This document shows positions 27,052 to 35,367 of a stretch of DNA of 64,000 nt, in pieces. A model generated the notes under the pieces. It saw only the letters and a program-made list of their open reading frames with translations, was not told the origin of the DNA and did not search any database. The number at the start of each line of letters is the position of its first letter. The stretch's first letter is position 1. The position numbers and the translations under genes are program-made. This DNA is from Akkermansia sp. Lineage in GTDB: Bacteria > Verrucomicrobiota > Verrucomicrobiia > Verrucomicrobiales > Akkermansiaceae. Location: positions 59,020 through 123,019 of the forward strand of contig JAUNQN010000001.1 in assembly GCA_030536145.1 (NCBI GenBank), given 5' to 3'.

Positions 27052-27362
27052 GAAAAGGCTCCCTCACAGATCGGCTGAAAGCCCTGAAAGGCAGTTCCCG
27101 CAAAGGCACAGCGCAGCGGGAGGCTTGGCGAGACACCGCATACCGCTCCGGTGATTTCCAACTGCGGAACGAGCAGAACACCCTGCCGCCCCTGGAGGAG
27201 GTACTGGAAGCGCGCAAGCGCCACCACACCCGCGTGATGACCGGCACCGCGCGGCGCGATACCAGAAATAATCTGGTGGAAAGCCTGATTTTGCTTGCAA
27301 TTATGGTAGCTTCCATCTATGGTATCTACCGCCTCATCATCTCCCTGCTCTCAGAGGGGTGA
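27048..27362 (+). CDS. Small tail-anchored hypothetical protein
   Basis: 104 residues. A basic, hydrophilic N-terminal part (MRKGSLTDRLKALKGSSRKG ...) is followed by one C-terminal membrane helix (LILLAIMVASIYGIYRLIISLL). The start overlaps the stop of the coiled-coil gene by 4 nt. The stop at 27360-27362 is followed by the gatC frame almost at once. Because both partners are tail-anchored and translationally coupled, they may form a membrane complex. Family unknown. Confidence 0.6.
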   Translation: MRKGSLTDRLKALKGSSRKGTAQREAWRDTAYRSGDFQLRNEQNTLPPLEEVLEARKRHHTRVMTGTARRDTRNNLVESLILLAIMVASIYGIYRLIISLLSEG

Positions 27363-27382
27363 TGCGGAGTGAGCAGCACGTT

Positions 27383-27682
27383 ATGGAAACAGAAAACCTC
27401 ATTGATGTGGCGTACATTGCCGGGCTGGCCAAGATAGAGCTCAGCGCGGAGGAGACAGAGCGCTTCTCCCGGGACCTCAACCAGGTGCTCGGTTATGTGA
27501 AACAACTGGAGAAATGGGACGTGGAGGGCGTGGAGCCTATGTACCACCCCCTGCCCACCTATGATGCCCTGCGCGCAGACGTGCCGGGCACCAGCCTGGA
27601 GAACGCAGCCGCCGTGGCAAACGCCCCGCAGGCGCAAGAGGGCCAGTTCCGCGTGCCCAAGGTCGTAGAATCCGCCCATTAA
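27383..27682 (+). CDS. gatC: Asp-tRNA(Asn)/Glu-tRNA(Gln) amidotransferase subunit C
   Basis: 99 residues from ATG 27383. METENLIDVAYIAGLAKIEL matches the start of GatC, followed by ERFSRDLNQVLGYVKQLEKWDVEGVEPMYHP and a C terminus ending in FRVPKVVESAH. GatC wraps around GatA and GatB and stabilises the amidotransferase that corrects misacylated Glu-tRNA(Gln) or Asp-tRNA(Asn). ATG 27362 and GTG 27359, which overlap the upstream stop codon, would add 7-8 residues not expected in the family. gatA follows after 15 nt; gatB is not in the window. Confidence 0.9.
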   Translation: METENLIDVAYIAGLAKIELSAEETERFSRDLNQVLGYVKQLEKWDVEGVEPMYHPLPTYDALRADVPGTSLENAAAVANAPQAQEGQFRVPKVVESAH

Positions 27683-27697
27683 CCCCACCGCAGAGCC

Positions 27698-29104
27698 ATG
27701 TCATTCGGAACCATTTCATACTGGCGCCGCCAGCTGGCGGAAAAGGCCATTTCCCCCGTGGAGCTGGTGGAGCAGCTCTCCGCCGCCATGGAGGCGCAGA
27801 ACCCCGGCCTCAACGCCTACCTCTCCTGGGACAAGGAGAGCGCCCTGGCACAAGCCGCCGCGGCAGACGTCACCAAGCCACTGGGTGGCATCCCCATCGC
27901 CGTGAAGGACAACATCTGCATCCAGGGGGAGCCCACCCGCTGCGCCTCCAAGATGCTGGCGGACTTCCGCTCCCCGTATGATGCCACCGCCGTCACCCTG
28001 CTGCGCCGGGCCGGCGCCATCCCCTTCGGCCGCACCAACATGGATGAATTCGCCATGGGCAGCGCCGGTGAGAACTCCGCCTTCGGCCCCACGGCAAACC
28101 CCGTAAACCCGGAGCACGTGCCGGGCGGCTCCTCCAGCGGCTCCGCAGCCGCCGTTGCCGGCGGCATGGCCATTGCCGCGCTGGGGTCTGATACCGGCGG
28201 CTCCATCCGCCAGCCCGCATCCCACTGCGGCATCGTGGGCATGAAACCCACGTACGGCCGCGTCTCCCGCTACGGCCTGGTGGCCTTTGCCTCCTCCCTG
28301 GACCAGATTGGCCCGCTCACCCAGAACGTGGAGGATGCAGCCCTGGTGCTCAACGCCATCTGCGGCCATGACGCCAAGGACTCCACCAGCGCCAAGGTGC
28401 CAGCGGAGGACTTCACCTCCCTCATCGGCCATGATATCAAGGGCAAGCGCATCGGCCTGCCGAAGGAATACCTCTCCGCAGGAAACAGCCCTGCCGTGGC
28501 AGCCGCCGTGGAGCAGAGCGTGAAGGCACTCACCGCCCTGGGCGCGGAGGTGGAGGAAATCTCCCTGCCGCATGCAGAGGCCGTGGTGGCAGCCTACTAC
28601 ATCATCGCCTGCGCAGAGGCATCCTCCAACCTCTCCCGTTTCGACGGCGTGCGCTACGGCTACCGCGCAGAATCCCCCAACGGGCTGGACGACCTGTACA
28701 GCCGCAGCCGCGCGGGCGGATTCGGCGCAGAGGTGAAACGCCGCATCATCCTGGGCACGTACGTGCTCTCCAGCGGATTCTATGATGCCTACTACGCCCG
28801 CGCCCAGAAAGTGCGCGCGCTGGTGGCAGGGGACTTTGCCAAGGCCTTCTCCAAGGTGGACCTCATCCTGGGCCCGGCCACCCCCATGCCTGCCCCCAGG
28901 CTGCATGATACCTCCATGAGCCCCCTGCAGACCTACCTGGCGGATATCTACACCATCCCGGCCAACCTGGCGGGCCTGCCCGGCATCTCCATCCCCTGCC
29001 CCCAGCCCGGCAGCATGCCCACCGGCGTGCAGCTCCTGGGCCCGCACTTTGCGGAAAGCTCCCTCATTTCCGCCGCATACGCGCTGGAGCAGGCGCTCAA
29101 GTAA
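27698..29104 (+). CDS. gatA: Asp-tRNA(Asn)/Glu-tRNA(Gln) amidotransferase subunit A
   Basis: 468 residues. The amidase signature is complete. The catalytic Lys lies in PIAVKDNIC, the cis-Ser in PGGSSSGSAAAVA and the nucleophilic Ser in GSDTGGSIRQPASHCG; KPTYGRVSRYGLVAFASSLDQIGP is diagnostic of GatA. It releases ammonia from glutamine and channels it to GatB. The C-terminal segment ATPMPAPRLHD ... NLAGLPGISIPC completes the fold. Organisation gatC-gatA with a 15-nt gap, then thiD 12 nt later. Confidence 0.95.
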   Translation: MSFGTISYWRRQLAEKAISPVELVEQLSAAMEAQNPGLNAYLSWDKESALAQAAAADVTKPLGGIPIAVKDNICIQGEPTRCASKMLADFRSPYDATAVTLLRRAGAIPFGRTNMDEFAMGSAGENSAFGPTANPVNPEHVPGGSSSGSAAAVAGGMAIAALGSDTGGSIRQPASHCGIVGMKPTYGRVSRYGLVAFASSLDQIGPLTQNVEDAALVLNAICGHDAKDSTSAKVPAEDFTSLIGHDIKGKRIGLPKEYLSAGNSPAVAAAVEQSVKALTALGAEVEEISLPHAEAVVAAYYIIACAEASSNLSRFDGVRYGYRAESPNGLDDLYSRSRAGGFGAEVKRRIILGTYVLSSGFYDAYYARAQKVRALVAGDFAKAFSKVDLILGPATPMPAPRLHDTSMSPLQTYLADIYTIPANLAGLPGISIPCPQPGSMPTGVQLLGPHFAESSLISAAYALEQALK

Positions 29105-29116
29105 GCCGCGCCCGCC

Positions 29117-29899
29117 ATGGTACCCGTGTTCCTCAGCATCGCCGGGTCGGACTGCTCCGCCGGCGCAGGGCTCCAGGCAGACCTGAAAACAGGCTTTGCC
29201 CTGGGCTGCTACCCGCTCACCGCCGTCACCTGCGTGGTGAGCGAGGCACCCGGAACCGTGGAAGGCATCGTCCCCATGGCGCCGGACTTCGTGGCCGGCC
29301 AGGTGCGGCTCTGCCTGCGCAGCTTCCCCGTGGCAGCGGTAAAGGCCGGCATGCTATACTCCCCGCAGATAGCGCATGCCGCCATGCAGGCGCTGGCGGA
29401 TTTCCCCGGCCCGCTGGTGGTGGACCCCGTCATGGTTGCCACCGCGGGGGAACCCCTGGTGCTGCAGGAAACCATAGCCGCATACGGTCAGGCCGTGTTC
29501 CCCCGCGCCACCCTGCTCACGCCCAACCTGGATGAGCTGCAGCGCCTGTGCGGCTGCGCCCCCCTGCACACGGCGGGGGAGATGGAGGCCGCCGCCCGCC
29601 AGCTCTGCGCGCAGTACGGCTGCGCCGTGCTGGCCAAGGGCGGCCACATGCCCGGCGGCACCTGCACGGATATACTGGTGCAGCCCGGCCGACCCGCACT
29701 CTCCTGGAGCCACCCGCGCACCGCGGGCATCTCCACCCACGGCACCGGCTGCACCCTCTCCAGCGCCGTCACCGCCCACCTGGCACTGGGCCACCCCCTG
29801 CCCCGCGCCGTGGAGCTCTCCCTAGCCTACGTGGCCGGGGCCATCGCCCGCTCCCACCGCTTCCCCGGCACGGATGCGCTCAACCACGCCAAAGGCTGA
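29117..29899 (+). CDS. thiD: Hydroxymethylpyrimidine / phosphomethylpyrimidine kinase
   Basis: 260 residues, ribokinase fold. SIAGSDCSAGAGLQADLKT is the N-terminal substrate loop, VDPVMVATAGEPL the central strand, LTPNLDEL the linker, and LAKGGHM plus THGTGCTLSSAVTAHLALG the anion hole with catalytic Cys region. ThiD phosphorylates HMP and HMP-P for thiamine synthesis. The typical Met of the PVMVAKSG loop neighbourhood is kept. It follows gatA by 12 nt. No thiamine riboswitch is visible upstream, so it is probably co-transcribed with gatCA. Confidence 0.9.
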   Translation: MVPVFLSIAGSDCSAGAGLQADLKTGFALGCYPLTAVTCVVSEAPGTVEGIVPMAPDFVAGQVRLCLRSFPVAAVKAGMLYSPQIAHAAMQALADFPGPLVVDPVMVATAGEPLVLQETIAAYGQAVFPRATLLTPNLDELQRLCGCAPLHTAGEMEAAARQLCAQYGCAVLAKGGHMPGGTCTDILVQPGRPALSWSHPRTAGISTHGTGCTLSSAVTAHLALGHPLPRAVELSLAYVAGAIARSHRFPGTDALNHAKG

Positions 29900-29927
29900 G
29901 CAAGCGGAGCAGAACAGGCTTTTTTGT

Positions 29928-29956
29928 TTGACTCCCCCCCCGGGTTGTGGTAGGGT
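29928..29956 (+). promoter_or_regulatory. Promoter of the first sulfatase gene (near-leaderless)
   Basis: TTGACT (29928-29933), 17-nt spacer, TAGGGT (29951-29956). The ATG at 29966 is 9 nt past the -10 box, so the leader would be about 2-3 nt. Confidence 0.6.
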
Positions 29957-29965
29957 ATCCGCACC

Positions 29966-31750
29966 ATGAAGTTCAATTCCTTCCTTACCGGGATTGCCTC
30001 CCTGGTGCTCCTGGGTTCCGCCCAAGGCCAGGACCAGCGTCCCAACCTGCTTTTCATCATCACGGATGACCACGCCGTGCAGGCACTGGGCAGCTGTGAC
30101 AAGGACAGCCCCGTGCCCCTGCCCGGCTTCCGCCGCCTGGCAAGCGAGGGCATGGTCTTTGACCGCGCCTACTGCGCCAACTCCCTGTGCGGGCCCTCCC
30201 GCGCTTGCATGATCACCGGCCGCCACTCCCACAACAACGGCTTCCTCTTCAACGAGGGCGACTCCCGCTTCAACCCGGACCAGCCCACCTATCCCCAGAT
30301 GCTCCAGGCCGCCGGCTACCAGACCGGCATCATCGGCAAGTGGCACCTGGTCTCCCAGCCGAAGGGCTTCACCTCCTGGCAGGTGTTCCCCGGCCAGGGC
30401 GACTACTGGAACCCCACCCTGCAGCAGCTCGGCCCCAAGGGCAACACCGTGCACCACAGGATGCGCGGCTACGTGACCGACGTGGTCACCGACATGGCCA
30501 TCGACTGGATGGAGAACCGCGACAAGGACAAGCCCTTTGCCCTGGTGGTGGGCCACAAGGCCCCGCACCGCAACTGGATTGTTGCCCCGCGCCACCTCTC
30601 CCTCATCCGTGACTACGTGGCCAAGCTCACCCCGCCCGCCAACCTGCACGACGACTGGAAGGACCGCCCGGACTTCCTCTCCCTCACCCGCCAGAGCGTG
30701 GGCTGGGACCTCTGCAACTGGAATGACAACCACCTCATCAAGGACGAGATTCCCTTCGACGTGATGAAGGAGATTGTGCCCACCGGCGTGCTCAAGAACA
30801 TGGTGGAAAAGGAAGGCCGCTTCAAGGGCCAGGTGCCCGCGGACTTCGACTTTGCCAAGCACCAGCCCAAGTTTGCCCCCAAGACAAACTACAACTGGAG
30901 CCCGGACGGCATGGAACCCGGCCTGCGCGAGCTCTACCGCAACTTCTACGCAGAGCGCACCCGCGCCTTCGTGAAGCGTTTCCAGGCGGGCGAAATCAAG
31001 ACCCAGGAGGACATGACCGAGCAGCGCTGGCGCTGGTACATGGAGGACTACCTGGGCGTGATCCTGGCCGTGGACGAATCCATCGCCAACCTGCTGGACT
31101 ACCTGGACAAGCACGCCCTTTCCGAGAACACCCTCGTCATCTACGTGGGCGACCAGGGCTTCTACACCGGTGAGCACGGCCTGTATGACAAGCGCTGGAT
31201 TTTCGAGGAGACCTTCCGCATGCCGCTCATCATGCGCTGGAAGGGCCACATCCCCGCCGGAGTGCGCTCCCAGGCCATGGTGCAGGAGGTAGACTACGCC
31301 CCCACCATCGTGGACGTGGCCGGCGCCGCCACCCCGGAGAACATGAAGACCTTCGACGGCGTGTCCCTGACCCCGCTCTTCAAGGACGGCAAGGCCCCGG
31401 AGTTTGAGGACCGCCCCCTGTACTACGCCTTCTACGAGCAGCCGGGCGAGCACAACGCCCCCCGCCACGACGGCATCCGCACCAAGCGCTACACCCTGGG
31501 CCACATCTGGACCCCCACGCAGGAGGAGCGCAAGGCCGGAGTCCGCAAGCCCTCCAACGAGTGGATGCTCTTCGACAACGAGAAGGACCCCGCCCAGATG
31601 CACAACGTGGCCCAGAACCCGGAGTACGCCAAGGTGATGGAGGACCTGCTCAAGATTTACAACGAGGAGCGCGCCAAGTACCGCGTGCCGGCAGACAGCC
31701 CCGGCTCGGAGAACCCGCGCCCCAAGTTTGACCCCAGCTGGAACAAGTAA
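29966..31750 (+). CDS. Secreted type I (formylglycine) sulfatase
   Basis: 594 residues. A signal peptide (MKFNSFLTGIASLVLLGSAQG) precedes the sulfatase fold. The metal-binding Asp pair is in FIITDDHA and the formylglycine motif is CGPSRACMITGR (Cys 75). GKWHLV and HKAPHRNW supply active-site Lys/His, and YVGDQGFYTGEHGLYDKRW the distal metal and substrate residues. S1-family members hydrolyse sulfate esters on glycans; for a gut Verrucomicrobiota member, sulfated mucin O-glycans are the likely target. Codon use is strongly biased toward GCC/CTG/AAG, suggesting high expression. It has its own near-leaderless promoter and a strong terminator. Confidence 0.92.
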   Translation: MKFNSFLTGIASLVLLGSAQGQDQRPNLLFIITDDHAVQALGSCDKDSPVPLPGFRRLASEGMVFDRAYCANSLCGPSRACMITGRHSHNNGFLFNEGDSRFNPDQPTYPQMLQAAGYQTGIIGKWHLVSQPKGFTSWQVFPGQGDYWNPTLQQLGPKGNTVHHRMRGYVTDVVTDMAIDWMENRDKDKPFALVVGHKAPHRNWIVAPRHLSLIRDYVAKLTPPANLHDDWKDRPDFLSLTRQSVGWDLCNWNDNHLIKDEIPFDVMKEIVPTGVLKNMVEKEGRFKGQVPADFDFAKHQPKFAPKTNYNWSPDGMEPGLRELYRNFYAERTRAFVKRFQAGEIKTQEDMTEQRWRWYMEDYLGVILAVDESIANLLDYLDKHALSENTLVIYVGDQGFYTGEHGLYDKRWIFEETFRMPLIMRWKGHIPAGVRSQAMVQEVDYAPTIVDVAGAATPENMKTFDGVSLTPLFKDGKAPEFEDRPLYYAFYEQPGEHNAPRHDGIRTKRYTLGHIWTPTQEERKAGVRKPSNEWMLFDNEKDPAQMHNVAQNPEYAKVMEDLLKIYNEERAKYRVPADSPGSENPRPKFDPSWNK

Positions 31751-31781
31751 GCCCCCCTGCGGCACGCTTTTTCCGCCATGC

Positions 31782-31820
31782 AACCGCAGCATACCCCCGG
31801 GTATGCTGCGGTTTTGCCTT
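31782..31820 (+). terminator. Intrinsic terminator after the first sulfatase gene
   Basis: Perfect 15-bp stem (31782-31796 with 31799-31813) with a 2-nt gap and a trailing TTTGCCTT. Confidence 0.8.
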
Positions 31821-31854
31821 GCTTTTCCGCGCCATAGGTCTAAACTAGGGGCAA

Positions 31855-32922
31855 ATGAAAGAGACCGTAGAGAAACTCCGCACCCACCTGCTGCAGCACT
31901 ACCAGCCGGAGGAATGGCCCACCCTGCTCTACCAGGCGGAGGCCTGGCAGGAGAGCAAGCCCCTGGAGGGCCTGCGCATCCTGGATGCCACACCCCTTTT
32001 CCGCAACACCCTGGCCAAGCACATGGCGCTCATGGCCGGCGGCGCCCAGGTATACGTGCCGGAGAAAAGCACCCTGCCGCATGATCCCGCAGTCATGGCC
32101 GGCCTGGGGGATTTCGGCATCATGACCGCCCGCAAGGGTGACAACTTCTTTGACATCGTGCTGGACTGCTCCGGCCAGTTCAGCCGCCTGAAACCCAAGC
32201 TGGGATTCTGTGAGCTCACCCGCTCCGGCGTGAAACGCTATGAGCACGCCCCCTGCCGCCCCGTGCTGGTGGCGGATGCAGGCCGTATCAAGCGCATAGA
32301 GACCACCCTGGGCACCGGTGAGAGCCTGTTCCGCGCCCTGGACCACCTGGGCTACACGGAATACGCCGGCCGCCGCATGGTGGTGGTGGGCTATGGCAAG
32401 GTGGGCCGCGGCATCGTGTACTACGCCCTGCAGCACGGCATGAAAGTGACCGTGGCAGACACCGCGGACGTGAGCCAGGACGTGCCGGAGGGCGTGAACT
32501 TCATCCCTGTTACGGATATAGAGGCATTCAACGCCGCAGCCGCCCGCGCCTGGTGCGTGGTCACCGCCACCGGCACCGTGGGAGCCCTGCGCCACAAGCT
32601 GCAGGCCGCCACCGTGGCCGCATCCCCCGTGCTGCTGGCCAACATGGGCGTGGAGGACGAATTCGGCTCAGAGATTCCGGAATCCCGCGTGCTCAACAAG
32701 AAACGCCCGCTCAACTTCATCCTGGAGGACCCCACCTCCATGCGCTTCGTGGAAACCTCCATGGCCCTGCACAATGCCTGCGCCCTGGAGCTGCTCACCG
32801 CAGACCTGCCGCACAGGTGCATGACCCCGCCGCCGGACGTGGAGGACACCCTGCTGGCGGTAGCCGCCTCCCGCGGCCTCATCGGCGCGGATATCAAGAA
32901 CATCCTGAAAGACTTCAGCTGA
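31855..32922 (+). CDS. Short S-adenosylhomocysteine hydrolase-like NAD-binding protein
   Basis: 355 residues, shorter than canonical SAH hydrolase (about 430-470). The central segment GTGESLFRALDHLGYTEYAG followed by VVVGYGKVGRGIVYYALQHG is the SAHH cofactor domain, with the Rossmann GxGxxGxG. The NMGVEDEFG stretch recalls the NIGHFDxE region. The substrate-domain Lys/Asp motif of true SAHH (KSKFDN-like) is not seen, and the N-terminal part is unlike the classical enzyme. It may act on a related nucleoside or amino-acid thioether, or regulate. A TTGCTT-16-TAAACT promoter ends 8 nt before the ATG, with AGGGG in between. It is followed at 10 nt by a membrane protein gene. Confidence 0.6.
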   Translation: MKETVEKLRTHLLQHYQPEEWPTLLYQAEAWQESKPLEGLRILDATPLFRNTLAKHMALMAGGAQVYVPEKSTLPHDPAVMAGLGDFGIMTARKGDNFFDIVLDCSGQFSRLKPKLGFCELTRSGVKRYEHAPCRPVLVADAGRIKRIETTLGTGESLFRALDHLGYTEYAGRRMVVVGYGKVGRGIVYYALQHGMKVTVADTADVSQDVPEGVNFIPVTDIEAFNAAAARAWCVVTATGTVGALRHKLQAATVAASPVLLANMGVEDEFGSEIPESRVLNKKRPLNFILEDPTSMRFVETSMALHNACALELLTADLPHRCMTPPPDVEDTLLAVAASRGLIGADIKNILKDFS

Positions 32923-32932
32923 CCCCCGCACC

Positions 32933-34072
32933 ATGCTCGGCAAGCTCACCCTCGGCATGCGCATCCTGCTCTCCCTGCTGGGAGCGGCAGCCGTGCTGTA
33001 CACCTTCTCCTACCCGGATTCCATCATCCCCCGCAGCCTGGAGGAGCAGGACCTGGAGGCCGGAACCATCTCCATATACGCCGCCAAGCCCCTGCTCTTC
33101 CTCCTCCCCCTGGCCTTCATGGAGCTGGTGAGCCTCCTCGGCCCGCGGCGCAACCTGGTGTGGTTCAGCGGCCTGCTGGGCGTGCTGGCGGCAGCCGTGG
33201 CCGCCTGGCCCGTGCTCACCGCCACCCGGCCTGAGCTGGTGCACCCCACCTTCGGGTTTGAGGACGGCAAGCTGGCCCAGGGCCTGCTGTACTACTGCGT
33301 GCTGGTGGCCTGCAGCCTGGTGCTGCGCGCCGTGCTGCTCTCCTACCTGTTCAAGTACTACCGCGCGGTGGACGAGGACTGCAGCGGAGAGGTGGATGCC
33401 GACCTGCTGGACCCCGCCAAGGGCCTGACCGTGCAGCAGATTGCCGCCCTGCCGCGCCCGCCGAAAGCCCGCTTCCTCTTCGGTGAGATAGACTTCCGGC
33501 GCATCCGCAGCTTCCATGAGCTCATGCGCGCCATGCTGGGGCGCCGCCGCATCATGCGCTATGCCGTGGCCGCCGCCGTGCTCCTGCTGGGCGGCTGGTT
33601 CTTCCTGTACCCGCAGCCCACCCCGCAGCAGGCGCTGGAGCGTGACCTGCAGGCCATGTACGCCACCGCCGCACCCGCCCGCCCCGGGGCCATGCAGCTT
33701 GCCACCACCCGCGCCGTCCACGCCGCCTACCGCGTCATGGAGCATATCTCGGACCATGAATCCTTCGCCGGGTTCTCCCGGGCGCAGGCAGAGAAATGGC
33801 TCCGCCTCCCCTCCGTGCCGGAATCCTACCGCAGGCAGCTGCGCGACGAGCGGGACATCACCCTCCCCTCCGTGGACGACACCTTTGAGAGCCGCGACCG
33901 CTTCCTCACCGTCACCGACGGCACCCGCTGGGCAGTCCTCTTCATCCGCACGGATGAATCCGGCCAGACCATCAACCTGGCAGAGGTGCAGGATGCGGGC
34001 TGGAACGCCATCGCAGACGAGCTGCGCCGCCTGTACGGCACGGAGTGGAGAGGCGCGTATTTCCGCAAATGA
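32933..34072 (+). CDS. Hypothetical membrane protein (379 aa)
   Basis: About five hydrophobic helices (near residues 8-25, 42-62, 72-90, 115-140 and 205-225) are followed by a ~150-residue soluble C-terminal domain, helical then beta-rich (RFLTVTDGTRWAVLFIRTDESG). No motif I recognise. It starts 10 nt after the SAHH-like gene, so they are co-transcribed. The next gene, rplS, has its own promoter. Confidence 0.55.
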   Translation: MLGKLTLGMRILLSLLGAAAVLYTFSYPDSIIPRSLEEQDLEAGTISIYAAKPLLFLLPLAFMELVSLLGPRRNLVWFSGLLGVLAAAVAAWPVLTATRPELVHPTFGFEDGKLAQGLLYYCVLVACSLVLRAVLLSYLFKYYRAVDEDCSGEVDADLLDPAKGLTVQQIAALPRPPKARFLFGEIDFRRIRSFHELMRAMLGRRRIMRYAVAAAVLLLGGWFFLYPQPTPQQALERDLQAMYATAAPARPGAMQLATTRAVHAAYRVMEHISDHESFAGFSRAQAEKWLRLPSVPESYRRQLRDERDITLPSVDDTFESRDRFLTVTDGTRWAVLFIRTDESGQTINLAEVQDAGWNAIADELRRLYGTEWRGAYFRK

Positions 34073-34125
34073 CGCGGGTTCCCGCCCCTCCCGTAAAAAA
34101 AATGCATATTTTTCACAAATTTGGG

Positions 34126-34154
34126 TTGCCAAGGACATAAAAATCGTGTAGACT
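34126..34154 (+). promoter_or_regulatory. rplS promoter
   Basis: TTGCCA (34126-34131), 17-nt spacer, TAGACT (34149-34154). The region just upstream is A/T-rich (AAAAAAAATGCATATTTTTCACAAAT at its core), a possible UP element. The leader is about 50 nt and ends with a good AGGAG ribosome-binding site. Confidence 0.75.
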
Positions 34155-34210
34155 AGCGCACCCGCCGGAGCCGAGAGGCTTCCTGAACATTTAACACATA
34201 AGGAGACAAA

Positions 34211-34555
34211 ATGAACATTCTCGACACAATCGGAAAAGAGCAGATGAAGGAAAACGTAACTTCCTTCAACGTTGGTGATACCGTGAAGGTACACTGCCGC
34301 GTTATCGAAGGCGGCAAGGAGCGCGTCCAGGTTTACCAGGGCATCGTCATCGGCAAGCGCGGCGCCGGCATCAACGAGGCTTTCACCGTCCGCAAGATTT
34401 CCTATGGTGAGGGTGTGGAACGCTCCTTCCCCATCCACTCCCCCAAGATCGCCAAGATTGAGGTGGTGAGCCGCGGCAAGGTGCGCCGCGCCAAGCTGAA
34501 CTACCTGCGCAACCGCGTGGGCAAGGAGGCTGTCACCGTCAAGGCTGCCCGCTAA
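34211..34555 (+). CDS. rplS: Ribosomal protein L19
   Basis: 114 residues, normal for bL19. [60 protein letters not shown] and [15 protein letters not shown] are diagnostic. The protein lies at the 30S-50S interface. Codon use is highly biased. It is monocistronic here, with its own promoter, an AGGAG site 6-7 nt before the ATG and a strong terminator; the usual rpsP-rimM-trmD partners are absent. Confidence 0.97.
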   Translation: MNILDTIGKEQMKENVTSFNVGDTVKVHCRVIEGGKERVQVYQGIVIGKRGAGINEAFTVRKISYGEGVERSFPIHSPKIAKIEVVSRGKVRRAKLNYLRNRVGKEAVTVKAAR

Positions 34556-34587
34556 GCCGGTGCTTGAGTGAGTCATTTTCATAGTAC

Positions 34588-34626
34588 GCGGCCCATCCTG
34601 CATGCAGGATGGGCCGCACATTTTTT
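34588..34626 (+). terminator. rplS intrinsic terminator
   Basis: Perfect 15-bp stem (34588-34602 with 34603-34617), followed by ACATTTTTT. Confidence 0.88.
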
Positions 34627-34714
34627 ACCACCTGTAATGGAAACCTACCCGCCACGGCATGCCTAAATCCTAAATCCCCATCCCTCCAAGCGTGGCCGCG
34701 CGCGGAATCCGCGC

Positions 34715-34743
34715 TTGATTTCTGCGGCGCTTGGGGGTACAAT
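34715..34743 (+). promoter_or_regulatory. Promoter of the small membrane protein gene (near-leaderless)
   Basis: TTGATT (34715-34720), 17-nt spacer, TACAAT (34738-34743). The ATG at 34754 is 10 nt beyond the -10 box. Confidence 0.6.
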
Positions 34744-34753
34744 ACCCGCGCGC

Positions 34754-35347
34754 ATGTACGACCAATATATCCACCTGTATGAAAAGCTGCCGCTCTGCGG
34801 CACGGGCATAGCCATGGGGCTGGTGCTCACCGCCACCCACCTGGCCGCTGCCGCCTGGCCGCAGCAAACCTGCAAGCTGCTGGCAAACGCCCACGTAAGC
34901 TACAAGGCGGGCACGGCCCTGCTTGGGGTGGATTTCCTGTGGATCATGGCCCTGCTGCTGAAGGCGGACTGGAACCCGCTGTGCATGCCGCTGTATGAGT
35001 TTGATACCTTCCGCAGCATCCTGCTGCTGCTCTGCCCGGTAGTGTGGTTTGTACTGGCCACCATGGCAAAGGAGCACCTGCTGCCGCGTGCCCTGGGCCT
35101 GTTCCTGCTGCTCATGGCCATCGTGCCGCTCTCTGCAGCCTTCCTGAAAGAGCCGGTCACGCGCCTGCTCATCCCCATCTGGTGGTACCCGGTACTCACC
35201 GTGGCCATGTTCTGGGTGGCCAAGCCCCACCTGTTCCGCGACTGGGCGGCCAAGGTGACCGGCCGCCCCGGCCTGGTGCGCGCCATGGCCCTGGCAGGCG
35301 CCGCATACGGCCTGGCCGTGCTGGCCTGCGCCATCCTCTTCTGGTAA
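34754..35347 (+). CDS. Hypothetical polytopic membrane protein (197 aa)
   Basis: Six hydrophobic segments fill most of the 197 residues (for example GTGIAMGLVLTATHLAAAAW, LLGVDFLWIMALLL, ILLLLCPVVWFVLATMA, LVRAMALAGAAYGLAVLACA). There is no signature motif. ATG 34754 is preferred over an upstream in-frame ATG at 34715 because the promoter -10 box lies between them. It is followed by the deaminase gene after 20 nt in the same direction. Confidence 0.6.
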   Translation: MYDQYIHLYEKLPLCGTGIAMGLVLTATHLAAAAWPQQTCKLLANAHVSYKAGTALLGVDFLWIMALLLKADWNPLCMPLYEFDTFRSILLLLCPVVWFVLATMAKEHLLPRALGLFLLLMAIVPLSAAFLKEPVTRLLIPIWWYPVLTVAMFWVAKPHLFRDWAAKVTGRPGLVRAMALAGAAYGLAVLACAILFW

Positions 35348-35367
35348 CTCCCACCCCCTTCCCCACC

